Shown here one piece after another: positions 9,040 through 21,100 of a stretch of DNA of 59,607 bases. The notes under the pieces were generated by a model, which had not been told where the DNA came from, ran no database searches, and saw nothing but the letters and a program-made list of their open reading frames with translations. The translations under genes and the position numbers were made by a program. Location of the stretch: NCBI GenBank assembly GCA_964058845.1, contig CAXKVR010000280.1:1-59607 (forward strand), written 5' to 3'. The first letter of the stretch is position 1; each line of letters starts with the position of its first letter. This DNA is from Carex sylvatica (Eukaryota > Streptophyta > Magnoliopsida > Poales > Cyperaceae).

Positions 9040-12000
9040 ATGCGTAGATCTTCTAGACGGTGGAGAGACCCACAAGCGACTGAAGCGGGTCCAGATGCTA
9101 TGGATCCGCCTGTAGCGGGTCCGTCCTCAGTGGATCCGACTGGAGCGGGTCCATCCTCAGTGGATCCGACTGGAGCGGGTCCGTCCTCGGGTGGAGCGGA
9201 GCAGTCGTATGAGGATATGGCTGGAGCGGAATTTGAGGATCCGACTGGAGCGGATCCGTCATCTCAGACTGGGCGTAGAGATGGTTGGCATGATCCTGAC
9301 ACTTTCAGTCCTCTTCTATGGACTCATCATGTTAAGCACCGTGTCTCGTTGGCATCTATTGAGGTACGTGATTTTTATACGTAATGTTAAATAGTACTAA
9401 AAAATGACACGATTTGAGTCTCACAAATTGATAATAAATACAGGACGATGTCATGCTTACGGTGAGGCACCGCAGGTCAGAGATTCCGTTCGTTGCACAT
9501 CCACTGATGCAGCGATGCCTCATTAAACTTGGATTGTATCAGATTGCCACCATGCCGCAGAGTAAGATCGATGTATCTCTTATGCATGGTCTAGCCGAGA
9601 GATGGCGACCTGAGACCCATACATTTCATCTTCCGGTTGGAGAGATGACAGTCACACTTGCTGATGTGAGCGCCCTATGAGGTTTACCTATCGATGGTGT
9701 CCCCATAGGTGGCATCTCAGACCATCCAGACCTGCAGATGATGATACCGGAGTTGCTGGGGTGTCATCCAAAAAATCTGCAGAAGAAATTGAAGAAGAAG
9801 AAGAAGGATGAGGATGACTTACGGTTTTCTGGTTACTGTATTTCTCTGGTGGCACTTCGTTCTCACTTCTTCCAGAATCGGATACATCCTGAGACTACTG
9901 ACGATGATGCGGTCTTGAGGTACCATTACACCTTTTAAAATAACTTATTAATTCAACAATAATCTCAACTATGTAAAATAACATATTATTTTATATTGTA
10001 GGTATACTAGGGCGTATGTGCTGGACTTGTGTGGGGCAGTCATGTTCGTGGACTCCAGCGGTGACGCGGTCCCGATTATGTTTCTCTCTCTGTTGAGGGA
10101 CATGCTTTCTCCACCGAGGTGGAACTGGGGTGGAGCTGTTCTCGCCCACTTATACAGAGCCCTGTGTCATGCTTGTCTGGTAAGTCTGTACTAATTTTGT
10201 TATTAAAACTACGTTGTTAGTTAAGGTTGAATAAATACCGAGTTCTTATTTTAAGTTAAAATTTCAGGTGAGGAACAAGCAGCTTCACGGACCGCTTCTT
10301 TTGCTCCAGCATTGGTCGTGGTCACATCTGCCGGTATGTCGGCCAGTTATACCAGATCCACCTCTCCGGTGGGGAGTGCCCGATCCAGATAGATGCCCCG
10401 CATATGGTGCCATATGGGGCCTTCACCACAGCTATGAGGAGACTGGTAGGGGTGTTTCTTATGTCCGAGGTCAGCTCCAGATGCTCGTAGATGCGAGTAT
10501 CGATTGGTTTCCATATCGTCCATTCTATCAGCACAGGCTTCTGAGTCAGCTCACATTACAGCAGAGATCACTCTGGTATTACCAGGGACCGGTCGTTTGT
10601 TTCTGGATAGTGGAGTACCACTATCCCGATCGGGTGTCTCGACAATTTGGGTTAGATGCTTTCATCCCGGAGTACCCGCTAATGGGTAAGGATGGTACTG
10701 AGAAGTTTCACAAGTAAGTACTATGTACTTAATTAGTGTTATCACTTTAATATTGCCAATGTTTTTCATTTTTCTAATTAATTGTACTTGCAGTACGACG
10801 CATACTAAGCCCAAAGTCGACTGGAGGCAGCGTTTCAGCCAGGAGTATGACTGGGCTCGACATCCGGATCAGCACTTATGGAGTCCACCACCTCCTGAGT
10901 CAGTGGGTATTGGTCCCGGGTCTTTGAGATATGATGTATGGTTTCAGAGATACGGCATGCCGTCAGTCTACCTTACCGGTCATTATGGCGACATCCTTCG
11001 ACGTAGACTGATGGATTCATCTAGGAATTACATGCCTTGGGGTCCGGTCAATGCTCACTCGGTAAATACTTAAACCTACTTTAATTAAAAATTATAAATT
11101 CTTATTACACTTCTTATTGTCATAATAATGAAAATATGTTGTGTGCAGGTACTGACAGCCATCAGAGGAGTTGGACACAGCCTAGCCTGCATGGCGAAGG
11201 ATGCTTGGCGTGCCATAGGATGTCAAATGCTCCAGCACAGTGCACCAGTCGTGGAGAGAGGTGGTTGGGATGGCCGCCTAGTTGGCATGCTGCGCGATGC
11301 TGGGGAGAACATCAATTGGAGGGAGATAAAAGATGCACCGCGAGATCCGAATCATGAACGAGTCCCTGTCTACGCCGATGAGATGCCGCCACCTCCTTCA
11401 GGTGATTACTCGATTAATATTGAAAGTAGGACACACACAATCATTTTATTTTTCTCCGATTCTTTGTTCTAACTAAGTTAACGTTCAATTATGCAGGTGA
11501 TACCACAGGTTGGGAGTTCCACGACTGGGTGTTGAATACCCAAGGATGGAACGCTTATAGAAATAAATATGGAGTTCCGACAGAGCTTGGCCAGGTCAGT
11601 TACCGGTTTATATTGTTTATTGCAGAGTTATGTGTATGAAGAAAATCTAACATTATTTAAATTTAGGATGGAGCACCTCGTTGGGGTGCCGATGCCGAGT
11701 TTAGCGTGGATGCCCTGTCCCCGGTACGTACAGATGCAGAGGTGATAGGCTCCCACCGACCACGTTATGGAGATACGATGGAGCACGACTACGAGGCTGG
11801 TGGGAGTACAGGGGAGAATGTAGATGGCTTTGCCTCTGCATTATTTGGCGCACCGCCTCCTTCCACGTATCCTCCAACCTGGGGGCAAGATACATGGGAC
11901 ATGCGTACACAGTCATCTATACCATTTGATCCATGGGTTTCTGGCACAGGTATGCATGACATGTATACAGAGGTTCAGGAGGATGTGGGAGAGGAGGGTT

Positions 12001-12128
12001 CAGAGGACGACTTAGGAGATATTAGTCCGCACAGTCAGACACAGAGGCGCCAGCAGCCACACAGGGATCGCAAAGGCAAAGCAGCTGATAGGTGGGATCC
12101 CTCCGGAAAGAAACAACGAGGCAGATGA
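9040..12128 (+). pseudogene. Plant mobile domain (MAIN-like) gene of the MULE, one internal stop
   Basis: Eight coding exons with GT/AG junctions all in phase: 9040-9363, 9444-9919, 10002-10179, 10268-10713, 10794-11061, 11149-11401, 11497-11594, 11667-12128 (834 codons plus stop). The N-terminus has acidic repeats of the type AGPSSVDPTG. Then comes the plant mobile domain (PF10536, the fold of Arabidopsis MAIN/MAIL1, nuclear proteins linked to silencing and genome stability): EMTVTLADVSAL-stop-GLPIDG, RAYVLDLCGAVMF, WGGAVLAHLYRALC, HWSWSHLP, FWIVEYHYPDRVSRQFG. The C-terminal tail is acidic, then basic and nuclear-signal-like (KGKAADRW, KKQRGR). The only lesion is TGA at 9678-9680 (codon 187), where the family has Leu or a similar residue; it is one base change from TTA or CGA. 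The rest is undamaged, so the stop is recent, read through, or a sequencing error. Confidence 0.85.
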
Positions 12129-12525
12129 TTTTTTTTTTTTTAGTTATGACTGTAGTATTTTGACTCTGGGACTGTAGTATTATATGTTTGGGACTGTACT
12201 GTTAGCTTTTTTTCATTATGACTTTTATGTTGTTATCACTTTACATTTCGTGGTTTTTATTTGCGGGCGTCAAAAAAAAGTTATTAGTTACAACATAATT
12301 AAATTACAGCAGACCGCCTGCGGCAGGGCGTGTAGTTCTGAATTAGTTTAAAATAGTTTAATAATACAATTAAATTACAGCAGTTCAACAATACAACTAA
12401 AATTGAACAATACAACTAAAGTTCAACAATACAACTAAAGTTATGCAATACAATTAAAGTTCGTAGCTTATTTTCACACTAGCAATAGAGTGAAGAACTT
12501 CATCTGGCCCGACGTGCGAATAAAC
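12129..12525. other. Shared 3' region between the two convergent MULE genes
   Basis: AT-rich 3' flanks of the two genes. It contains a short tandem repeat of about 18 bp (TTCAACAATACAACTAAA) at about 12370-12450. No coding sequence is seen, except that the transposase frame could extend to 12500 if the C-run at 12612-12618 were one base longer. Confidence 0.5.
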
Positions 12526-15500
12526 CTAAAAAACGACCAGATTTTCTTGTACCAGCGGCAGGTGCAGCATTACTTGTAGATGCTTGGCTGCTAGATGATT
12601 GGCTCGCAGGAGGGGGGGATGTGTTCTACCAGTTGCTTCAGCAACAACTCTAGCATTTTCTCTTTCATTGTGTGCGTTTATGGCATCTGGACATAACAAT
12701 ACAATTCAGTTACTGCTATAATAAAATCATAAATTAGTGTTATACAAAAAAAAAAAATACCTGCTGTGCGTCTTTCAGAAACAGAACGACGAGCTCGATT
12801 TCCCGACGGTCGCCTACTGCCCATCTCGTCCATGGTCATTACAACGCGCTTGTGTCTCCTTCTCCCCTTTCTTATCCATTCTTCTGAAGGAAGTATTCTA
12901 TCACCGACATATGAAGGCCACTCATGCTGATCGGGATAAGAATGGAAAGATCCACTCCAAGTGGAAACAAGGTAATCGGTACGATACATGTCAGCAACAT
13001 AGTGATCCTCACAGTAGTTTCTCACTCGGCATACCGCCATCACGTGACTACAGGGTATGTGACTTAGTTGGGGTCCTTGGCATGTACAGGTTACCGTCCT
13101 GGCATCTCCGAATTTAACCACGTACTTGCAAGCCCTCTTCACAAACTCCATAGTGCCATCTGGTTTGCGGTTGGTAGGAACGTATTCATTTGGATTTTGC
13201 ACTTCGAATTCTGTACCATCATTTCCCATCGGGATCACGTTCATAGTTGCACCTTTGTCCCTGTGTTGTTTTAGTTTCTCCTCCACCCTTGTTGAAAATG
13301 ACTGGTTCATCCTTATTAATTCTGCGGCCTTAGCACGCCGTTCTTGAAACCAGGCATTTAACTTGTAAAATGTGTCTTCTACAATTGCAGCCACAGGTAA
13401 CATCCGGCTCTGCTTGAATACTGCATTCAGCGACTCGGACCCGTTGGTGGTCATAATTCCCCAACGCCAACCTCCATCACGAGATTGATATATTTTCTCG
13501 TATGCTGCATCTTCGTTGACATCTCGGGGATTATTTTTGCCGACCTTCATTAAGTAGAGATTTGCCTTTGGCATGTACTACAGAAAAATAAGAAAATAAA
13601 ATAATATAAGTAAACAATTGTACTAAAAAACCGTCGTCTGAAAATACAATAATATATGTAAACAACTGTAATATATATACCTTTGCAAAACTGCGAGACA
13701 TCTCAACCACTCTTCTCGGCTTTTTCTTTCTGCAATTTCGTTTAAATGTTTCTAGAACCCACTTGTCATTTCCGGTTGCCTTGGAAAGGTTCTCTGCAAC
13801 GTGTTGCATACACAACCTGTGCACACACTCACCAGTATGTGTTGACCAACCGTAATGTTCACGATCAAACACAAATTTTATTCCTTTGTGCTGGTCTGAT
13901 ATCACACAGAAAAACTTTCCTTCCCCAATCACCCGTCTTCTTAAAAACTGCATAAAAAATCCCCAGTTCTCACCATCCTCTTTACGAACAATTGCAAAGG
14001 CCAAAGGCAACAACTGGTTCTCAGCATCATATGCACATGCTATCAGTAACCTCCCCTCATAACGGCCAGACATGAAGCATGCATCAATGCTGATAACGGG
14101 TCTGATGTATGGCACAGCTTGGATACAAGCACCAAAAGCCCATGCTATGCCCTTGAATTGTTGAGCTCCCTCTATTAGCACTCCTTCTTTATCAAAAAAG
14201 GGGCCATGCCACCTCTCATATACAGTACCGACATTTGTACTTGCCATGGCCTGGAGCAATGGTGCCAGATAGCCGTATGAATCCTTCCAACTACCGAATA
14301 TTCTGCAAATTGCAAGTTCACGACCTCTCCACAGCCTGTTGTATTTTGGAGTTACATATTTGTATTTGTGTCTGACGGTTCTAGCCACCGCCTTGATGCT
14401 CATGGATGGATCCTCCTTAATGTCTTCCTCAATTGCATCGGCAATTAGTGATGCCGTCAGCTGTGAATGGTCTGTCCTAGTGGATGTAGACTTGCATGTA
14501 TTGGGTGGTTCACACTTCTTAATCATCCATGCTTCTCCGGCACCTGCAGGGGTTGCAAAAAGGCGAAACTCGCACCGCGGGTGAGTTTTACACAGCACAA
14601 CTAACCTTGTTCGATCCCTTTTGTGTATTTTACATTCCCAGTTGCCGTGAACATGAGTCTCGTAGATTTTTTTTATAAGTTCATCTATGTTGGTATAAAG
14701 TTGCCCTGGGACAAGTTCGTCATTGTATACAACACGAGGGCCAAAATAACTAATGTCTGCCTCTTCAAAAGCTGTGGTATCGTTGAATGTGGCGACCGGA
14801 TGCTTATTTCCCCGACCTCTAATCGGAAATTTTTCTTCCCTGGATAAACCTGGTACATTTGCATCGCCATCTGATAAGTCATCAGATTCCCAGATCCCTT
14901 CGTATTCATCTCCCGTTTCTATTTCATTTTCTGGTATGACATCAATAGCATCAACATCAATATCAATATCAGTTCGATTAACGGGTACCGGTCCTGACTC
15001 TGGCATAGTTGGAAATCTAGGGATTATGGGTGTCTGTCTGGGTGGTGGTGGTAAATCTTCAATATTTTCAGGAGAGTTGTGGTGGTACCCTTGGTTGGCA
15101 TAAGGAGAGTGGTGGTGGTATCCCTGGTTGTCATAAGGAGAGTTGTGGTGGTATCCCTGGTTGTCATAAGGGGAGTGGTGCTGGTACCTCTGGTTGTCAT
15201 AAGGGGAGTGGTGGTGGTACCCCTGGTTGTCATAAGGAGAGTGGTGGTGGTACCCCGGGTTGTCATAACCGGAAGGTCCAGCTCCGGCCGCACTAGAAGG
15301 TCCAGCCCCACCTCGGGGAACCCTCTTTAAATATATGTCCATTACGGAGACCCCACTAAACTCAAATTGAGTGTACACAGCTCTCCACAAATTCACATAT
15401 GTTATTGGAAACCTCACAAAGTAAGGTCTACCCCCCGCCCCACCCCTTTGTGAGTTGTCAATCCGTGTAGCCAATTCTATTTCATACCTGTTGGGGTTTA

Positions 15501-15645
15501 CAGCAATCTTTTCGTATATTATCTGCTTAAGTTCCAGAAATGTGGTATGTTCATTAACCTCGAAGCCAAATGCCGCGTCTTTCGTGTAATACACGCCATC
15601 TACACCCTTTTGTAGCTTGCCGCCCATATACAGTGCAACTAACAT
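12526..15645 (-). CDS. MULE transposase (MuDR/DDE/SWIM type)
   Basis: Three exons on minus: 15645-13681, 13577-12761, 12686-12526, joined in phase (980 aa). Residues 1-110 form a small N-terminal domain of unclear fold (MLVALYMGGKLQKG). Residues 127-190 are a Tyr/His-rich repeat (YHHHSPYDNQG). Residues 230-260 are acidic. The MuDR zinc-binding-like domain spans about 295-455. The RNase H-type DDE core has D521 (in SIDAC), D584 (in VISDQHKG) and E703 (in NGSESLN), with a conserved Cys/His block at C607-H614. A SWIM zinc finger follows (C819, C821, C831, H833). All catalytic and metal-binding positions are present. It acts in the nucleus by cutting the TIRs. The last exon has a run of seven C's after which the frame stops early; the next frame encodes a Ser/Ala-rich, basic tail. 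The 5' end faces the right TIR. Confidence 0.9.
15085..15275 (-). repeat. 33-bp coding minisatellite in transposase N-terminus
   Basis: About six tandem copies of a 33-bp unit encoding YHHHSPYDNQG with small variants (QHH, HHN, YANQ). All three plus-strand frames are also open across it, producing false ORFs. Confidence 0.9.
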
Positions 15646-15757
15646 CTTTTACTTAACAAACTACATTTAAAAAAAATAATTTTATAAGTATTATAATAAT
15701 TGTTCAGTAATTATAACGAGCACAATAATAAAAGGCTAGTTTAAAAAAAAATTACGT

Positions 15758-15880
15758 GTTGCTACGGTAATGCTACAGCAATGCTACGGTAATGCTACGG
15801 TAATGCTACGGTAATGCTACAGTAATGCTACGGTAATGCTACAGTAATGCTACGGTAATGCTACGGTAATGCTACAGTAA
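15758..15880. repeat. Tandem array of 11-bp unit TAATGCTACGG
   Basis: About eleven head-to-tail copies of TAATGCTACGG/TAATGCTACAG, between the transposase start codon and the right TIR. They lie in the leader or promoter of the transposase gene and could act as a subterminal protein-binding array, or be a neutral minisatellite. Confidence 0.9.
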
Positions 15881-16016
15881 TTGACTAATTAGTAATAATT
15901 AAAAAGAATTTACAAAATAATACCTGTCGTTACAGGAGACGGGCGCGAATTCGATTTTGTTCGGAATGAGGAATGAGGCAGAGAAGAGAGAGAATGAGGC
16001 AGAAGAGAAAATATAA

Positions 16017-16202
16017 TGCCTATTGGACCGCCAGGGGGGGGGCGGTTTCCTTGGGGTAGTGGACCGCCTTGGGCCCTGGCGGTTTCCTTCAATAAATGGG
16101 CCGCCAGTGGGCCTGGCGGTCGGGGCAGGAATAAAAAAAAAAAATTGGCAGGGGCATTGTTAAAATTTAGTTTTTTTTTAGGGGTATTAATAAAAATGGC
16201 CG
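16017..16202 (-). repeat. Right terminal inverted repeat of the MULE
   Basis: Inverse copy of 7397-7580, with only a few differences over the outer 160 bp. It includes the GC-rich ACCGCC/GGCGGT module. It probably carries the transposase promoter; no TATA box was identified. Confidence 0.93.
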
Positions 16203-16532
16203 AAATTCTAGTTATTTGTCTAGTATGATTATATCTTTAGGCTATTCCAGTAGAAAAGAAAACATAGTATTATCACTACACAAAATAACATAATTTAAGG
16301 TCTCCATGCAATCAACCCGTAATCTTATTTCAGTTCTACTCATGTACCAGCAATACTTGCAATTTTTTTTTTGTGTGGAAATAACAATACTTGCAAAATT
16401 GAGAAAGACCCTTATTTTTTTCAACTTATTTCCAGCTTTACATACAAAAAAACAAAATAAACATAACTCGACACCATTTCTTTTTCACATGTTTTGCTTA
16501 AAAACACTTGTCAACTGTGGATTAGTACATCA

Positions 16533-16840
16533 GCAACCTTCTTTACCTCGTAAGCTCTCCGAATAGCTTCCTAAAATGCAGAGAGAGCAAGCATACCAGT
16601 GACTTCTTTAAAAGAGGGGAGATAGTTCAGTCTACTATTACGTGGTACCCGGTATTCTCTTGAATCTGTATTTGCAATTAAGTAACATTAGACTTCTTTG
16701 AGTTTTCATTCACAAAAAAAAACAATCAAATCCCAAGTGCAATGCAAGATTGATAAAGCAAATATCTGCATAAAGAACTGAACTGAACTTACAACCACAT
16801 CAAAGACAAAAATGGTCAGGCCGAGTCTGTTCACTCAGCA
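16533..16840 (-). pseudogene. ITPK4 3'-end remnant in block A
   Basis: The minus strand shows the last two exons of an ITPK4 gene. A piece of exon 11 (about 16836-16791; NRLGLTIFVFDVV before a GTAAGT donor) is followed by exon 12 (16664 down to about 16533). Exon 12 has lost one C after GTAGAC compared with the intact gene (frameshift in VDLNYLPSF) and has TTTTAG where the intact gene has TTTTGG (stop in place of Trp). It is dead. The exon 11 break point is shared with the remnants in blocks B and C. Confidence 0.85.
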
Positions 16841-17497
16841 CAAGAATTACATGACCACAAAAATACAGAAACTGCTACATGTTTACATGCTACAGAAACT
16901 GATCTCCAGATTTCTTCTTTTCCTCTTTATTCTCATAGAAGGACACCAAAAAAAAAAAAAAAAATACAATCAAATAATGATCTTTTTTATGTTTTTATTT
17001 TTTTTTGACAAAAGTGGAATAATTCCACCAGTTTCCACCATTTTTTTATCATTACAGATACTAGTACCAGCCTTCTGGTACAAAATATTAAACTAAACTA
17101 GATAGCATCGTAATCGTTCAGAAAACTCAAAAACAACCCAACAACAACATAAACTATTTTTAAAGCAGACACATGAATTCACAAAAATCACAAAACAAGC
17201 TTCAACTTCCATTTTTTTTTCTGTGTAACAAAACAACAAACACAATGCAGGAGATCATAAAAGCCAAAGGAAGCTCTTGTTAATCATCTTTTCTCCTCTT
17301 TTTTTTATACAAGCATGGTTGAAATTCTTATCATAAAACTGCAATAGTTGAATAAACGGTTGGTTAATGTATGTAGGAGTAGTGTATCAACAATATAAAA
17401 AATTATCCAATCAAAAAGAAAACACCGTAAGGATTTCATAGTTTCAATTGACATGAGGTTTCAAAAAGAACATCTTAATTTGGTATTGTTTGGTGTG

Positions 17498-17679
17498 TGT
17501 TAGTATTTGTATCTAGTTTATGGTATGTTTATGCATTTATAGAAACTATAGGTATCTTTTAGTAAGAAAAGATTATAAATATTTGATACCATATGTAAAA
17601 TATGACGCCTATATAGGCACAAAGAGAGCAAGGAATAAAATTAACAATTCATTTTAGAACCATTTTCTATATTTCTATT
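17498..17679 (+). repeat. 5' LTR of copia element
   Basis: Starts TGTTAGTATTTGTATCTAG and ends TTTCTATT. A TATA-like CCTATATAGGC lies at about 17608-17618. The 3' terminus TATT is not the usual CA. Confidence 0.92.
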
Positions 17680-17690
17680 TGGTATCAGGG
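17680..17690 (+). promoter_or_regulatory. tRNA-Met-type primer-binding site
   Basis: TGGTATCAGGG directly after the 5' LTR. It matches the plant copia consensus TGGTATCAGAG, complementary to the 3' end of initiator tRNA-Met, with one late mismatch. Confidence 0.85.
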
Positions 17691-18101
17691 AAAAAAAAAA
17701 CTAAACCCTAGCAGTCGCTACAGTGCCACCGCTACAATAATTTCGCTACATTGCCGTTGCTACAGTAATTCCGACCGCCACCAAGTTTTTTTTGGTCGGT
17801 TTCTTCTTCTCTCTCTAGGGTCGATTTCTTCCCTCTTTTTTTTTTAAGCCGGCCACCTTCTAAAGGTAGCTTTGCTTGTTTTTTGGCCGGCGTGGGAGGC
17901 CCAAATCCCACAATACCCGAGAAGCAGGTTTGGATTGAGTTCTCGATCGGATTTGACCTCGATTCTTAATGTGTTGAATCAAGATCGGGTCAAAGAGGAA
18001 GAAGAAAAAAGAGGGAGATGGTTTAGATCCGTCTTGATGAGATAAGATCAAGATCGGGTTTGGAAGAGGAGGAATGAAGACTTGGATCCGTGTGTTTGAG
18101 G

Positions 18102-21100
18102 ATGTCAGGTGATGATACGGGAGGTACGGGATTGAAGTGTCTGGCAAAGATCGATCCTGAGGTTGTGAAGGTCTTTGTTGGGCTCATACAGAGAGCTAGT
18201 GCCTCGACCAAGACTGCGATCTCAGCACCTGCTCAGGTGTAGGTCAAACTAGATCTTCAGAACATGGAGCTGAAACTTAACGGACCAGCCACGTATTTGA
18301 GCTAGTCGCGTTGGGTTAAGAGGGCTCTATCAGGAAGGAACCTGGAGGGGTTTCTGACAGGTGAGAAGGGGCAACCAGATAAGGACTCGGTTGAGCACAA
18401 TGAGTGGAATACTACTCATAGCCTGCTGCATACCTAGCTTCTGAACTCGATGGACGCGCCTATTGCTGTCACGGTGGATGGCATAGAAGCCGTGAGTGAT
18501 ATCTGAGGGAAGCTGCAGAGGATCTATGCAGGAGTCGACAACAACTTGAGGGTGTTCTAGATCTCATGGGAGATAGAGGCAGTGGCACAGAGAGAGAGAT
18601 CGATCCAGGAGTATGCCGCAGATCTGGAGCGACTGTGGGCAGACTATGATCACTTCTCACCACCCGAGTGCAAGAAAGGAGATGAGAGAGTCCAGAGGAG
18701 GACTATGCACTTTCTGAGGGGGTTGGACCCGGCATTTGAGCTAAGGTGTGCGGTGCCACTAGCTCAGCCGAAGATTCTCTCACTGGATGAGGCGATCTCG
18801 GCTATGATACAAGAGGATAACCGGATTGGACTGCAGGCTGGGGCAGGAGGACTTCCACAGGTGAAGTCAGCTCTAGCAGTCTCCAACTCAGGTAACACCA
18901 GATCCAAGAATGAGACTCATGAGTGCTACAACTGTGGAGAGATAGGACACCTGAAGTTGGCTTGTACCAAGCCACCAAAAGACAGGAACTCAGGTGATCG
19001 TGGCCAGTCTGGAGGCCGCAGTCGAGGACGTAGGGGTAGAAGAGGTGGTGGAAGAGGAGGCTACCGGGCTAATCTGATGGTAGTCGAGGAAGAAGAGGAT
19101 GGGGATGTGATTGATGAGGGTCTCACCTAGGAGCATCAGCCACTTTTGGATGGGTTCTCTCAGATGTTGAGGAAGAAGAAGGCAGTTAGTGTGGGAAATA
19201 GTGCATCCACATCATCTTCATTCAAGGGTAACTTTGCTCTGTCTGCTCAGTCAGCCACAGGTACATGTGATTCACTTGCTCTTGCCTCTAGTCCCACCAC
19301 TAGATCACCCGAGTGGATAGTTGATTCTGGTGCATCTAGGCATGTGACGGGTGCTGCTGGAGAGTTTTCTTCCTATACTCGTCTAGCAGCTCCAGAAAGC
19401 ATCCAGACAACCGATGGTACGACCCGGCCCGTGGTTGGTAAGAGTACAGTGAAATGTACCTACTCTCTGACTTTGTCCAATATTTTGCATGCTCATTATT
19501 TTCCTATAAATCTCTTATCTATAAGTACAATTATCCTCCAACTAAATTGTGTTGTCACTTTTGATATTCCTAAGGTGATCTTCCAGGAAAAGAGGACGGG
19601 CAGGAGACTCGGGACTGGTACATGGCATAGTGGATTATGGTACATGGATCGAGATGGGATGGACTTAGCCCTTTCATCCATTGTGGAGAGTCCTGGAGGA
19701 GTTGTGAGTAGTGTCGAGGACTTGTTACTACTCCACCACAGACGTTTGGGCCACCCTTCTTTTAATCTTTTGAGTTGTTTGTATCCCTTTTTGGTTGTAA
19801 AAGCTAATAAATATAAACTTGTTTTTGATGCTTGTGAGTTGGGCAAGCACACTAGGAGTTTTTATGTTAGTTCTGGGTCTAGAAATTCTTGTACTTTTGA
19901 TTTGATACATTCTGATGTATGAGAACCTTGTTCTACACCTACTGTTAGTGATTTTCGATATTTTGTGACTTTTATTGATTGTTTTTCTCGTATGACTTGG
20001 TTTTATTTGATGAAAAACAAGAGTGAGATTCTTTCGTGCTTTAGGGACTTCCACAAAGGGGTTCAGACTCAATATAGGGCAGTTGTGAAGGTATTGAGAT
20101 CTGATAATGGAACGGGGTACACCAACAGGGCATTTGGGGAGTATCTGTCATCCCAAGAAATAAAGCATCAGACCACTTGTCCATATACACATGAGCAGAA
20201 TGGGGTAGCAAAACGAAAAAATAGGCATCTCCTGGAGGTAATTAGAACTATGATGATTGTCATGAATGTACCGAAGTACTTGTGGGAGCAAACGGTTAAG
20301 ACCGCTGCCCAACTGATCAATAGGATGCCATCACGAGTATTGAAATGAAAGTCTCTATTTGAGGTGTGGCAAGGTAAAAATGGGGATATCCTTCCTTTGA
20401 GGACCTTTGGGTGTATCTGTTTTGTGCAGAACAGAAGACCCAATGTGGAAAAATTGAATCCAAGGGCGATCAAATGTGTCTTTGTGGGATACTCGGTCAT
20501 TCAAAAGGGATATTTGTGTTGGAGCCCTATTGAGAAGAGGTTTGTGAGTATGGATGTCACTTTTCGAGAACTTGAGCCATACTACACTTCTGAGATTACC
20601 TCACCTTTTGAGGACTCGCTCGATACAGGAAGTAATAGGTGAGAGGGGAAGAGTAGTAGTAGTGGTGAGCAGCACATGGCGAGTGTAGGGGCTATCCCTT
20701 GTCCAGTTGTGGTGGAGTCAGCTGTTGTGCTGATTATAGAGCCGGCTATGGTAGACTCAGATGTTGTGTTGGTTATAGAGCCGGTTGCTGTGCCAGATTA
20801 GAGGGAGATTGATTTGGAGAGTGGTGGACCTCAGGCTCAGAGGGAGCAGAGAGTGTACACGAGGAGACGAAAGGAGAATGAGAAAGCAGTACCTACAGTG
20901 CCGCTTATGCCAAGTCCCTTGTCCCTTGTCCCTCTCTACCTCGACTTCTGAGACACCTTCTTGATCCACCACAGTCTCAGAATACACAGGTGATATGATT
21001 TCTCTCTCTACTCCTCCCACTCCCCTATTGGTAAGGTGAACCGATCGCAGCAATGCGGGGGTTCCCCCTGATCGATATGGTTTCCCACATGACATTACTC

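Larger units (their letters stand above)
7397..16202. mobile_element. Two-gene Mutator-like element (MULE) with plant mobile domain gene
   Basis: An 8806-bp element bounded by terminal inverted repeats that both start CGGCCATTTTTATTAATACC and flanked by identical 9-bp duplications AAATTCTAG (7388-7396 and 16203-16211), the size typical of Mutator elements. Block B holds the uninterrupted target (CAAATTCTAGTTATTTATC, about 31638-31656), so the ends are certain. Inside are two convergent genes: a plant mobile domain gene on plus (9040-12128) and a MULE transposase on minus (12526-15645). Each has its 5' end near a TIR, as in maize MuDR, where TIR promoters drive two convergent genes. Minisatellites lie just inside both ends. 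The transposase core is complete but both genes carry possible lesions, so current activity is uncertain. Confidence 0.95.

Noticed and set aside
15024..15330. Several overlapping ORFs opposite the transposase N-terminus
   Set aside because: Antisense shadows of the 33-bp minisatellite, which is open in several frames; the minus frame belongs to the spliced transposase.
15758..15880. CRISPR-like array
   Set aside because: Uniform 11-bp tandem units without spacers; the sequence is a plant genome.
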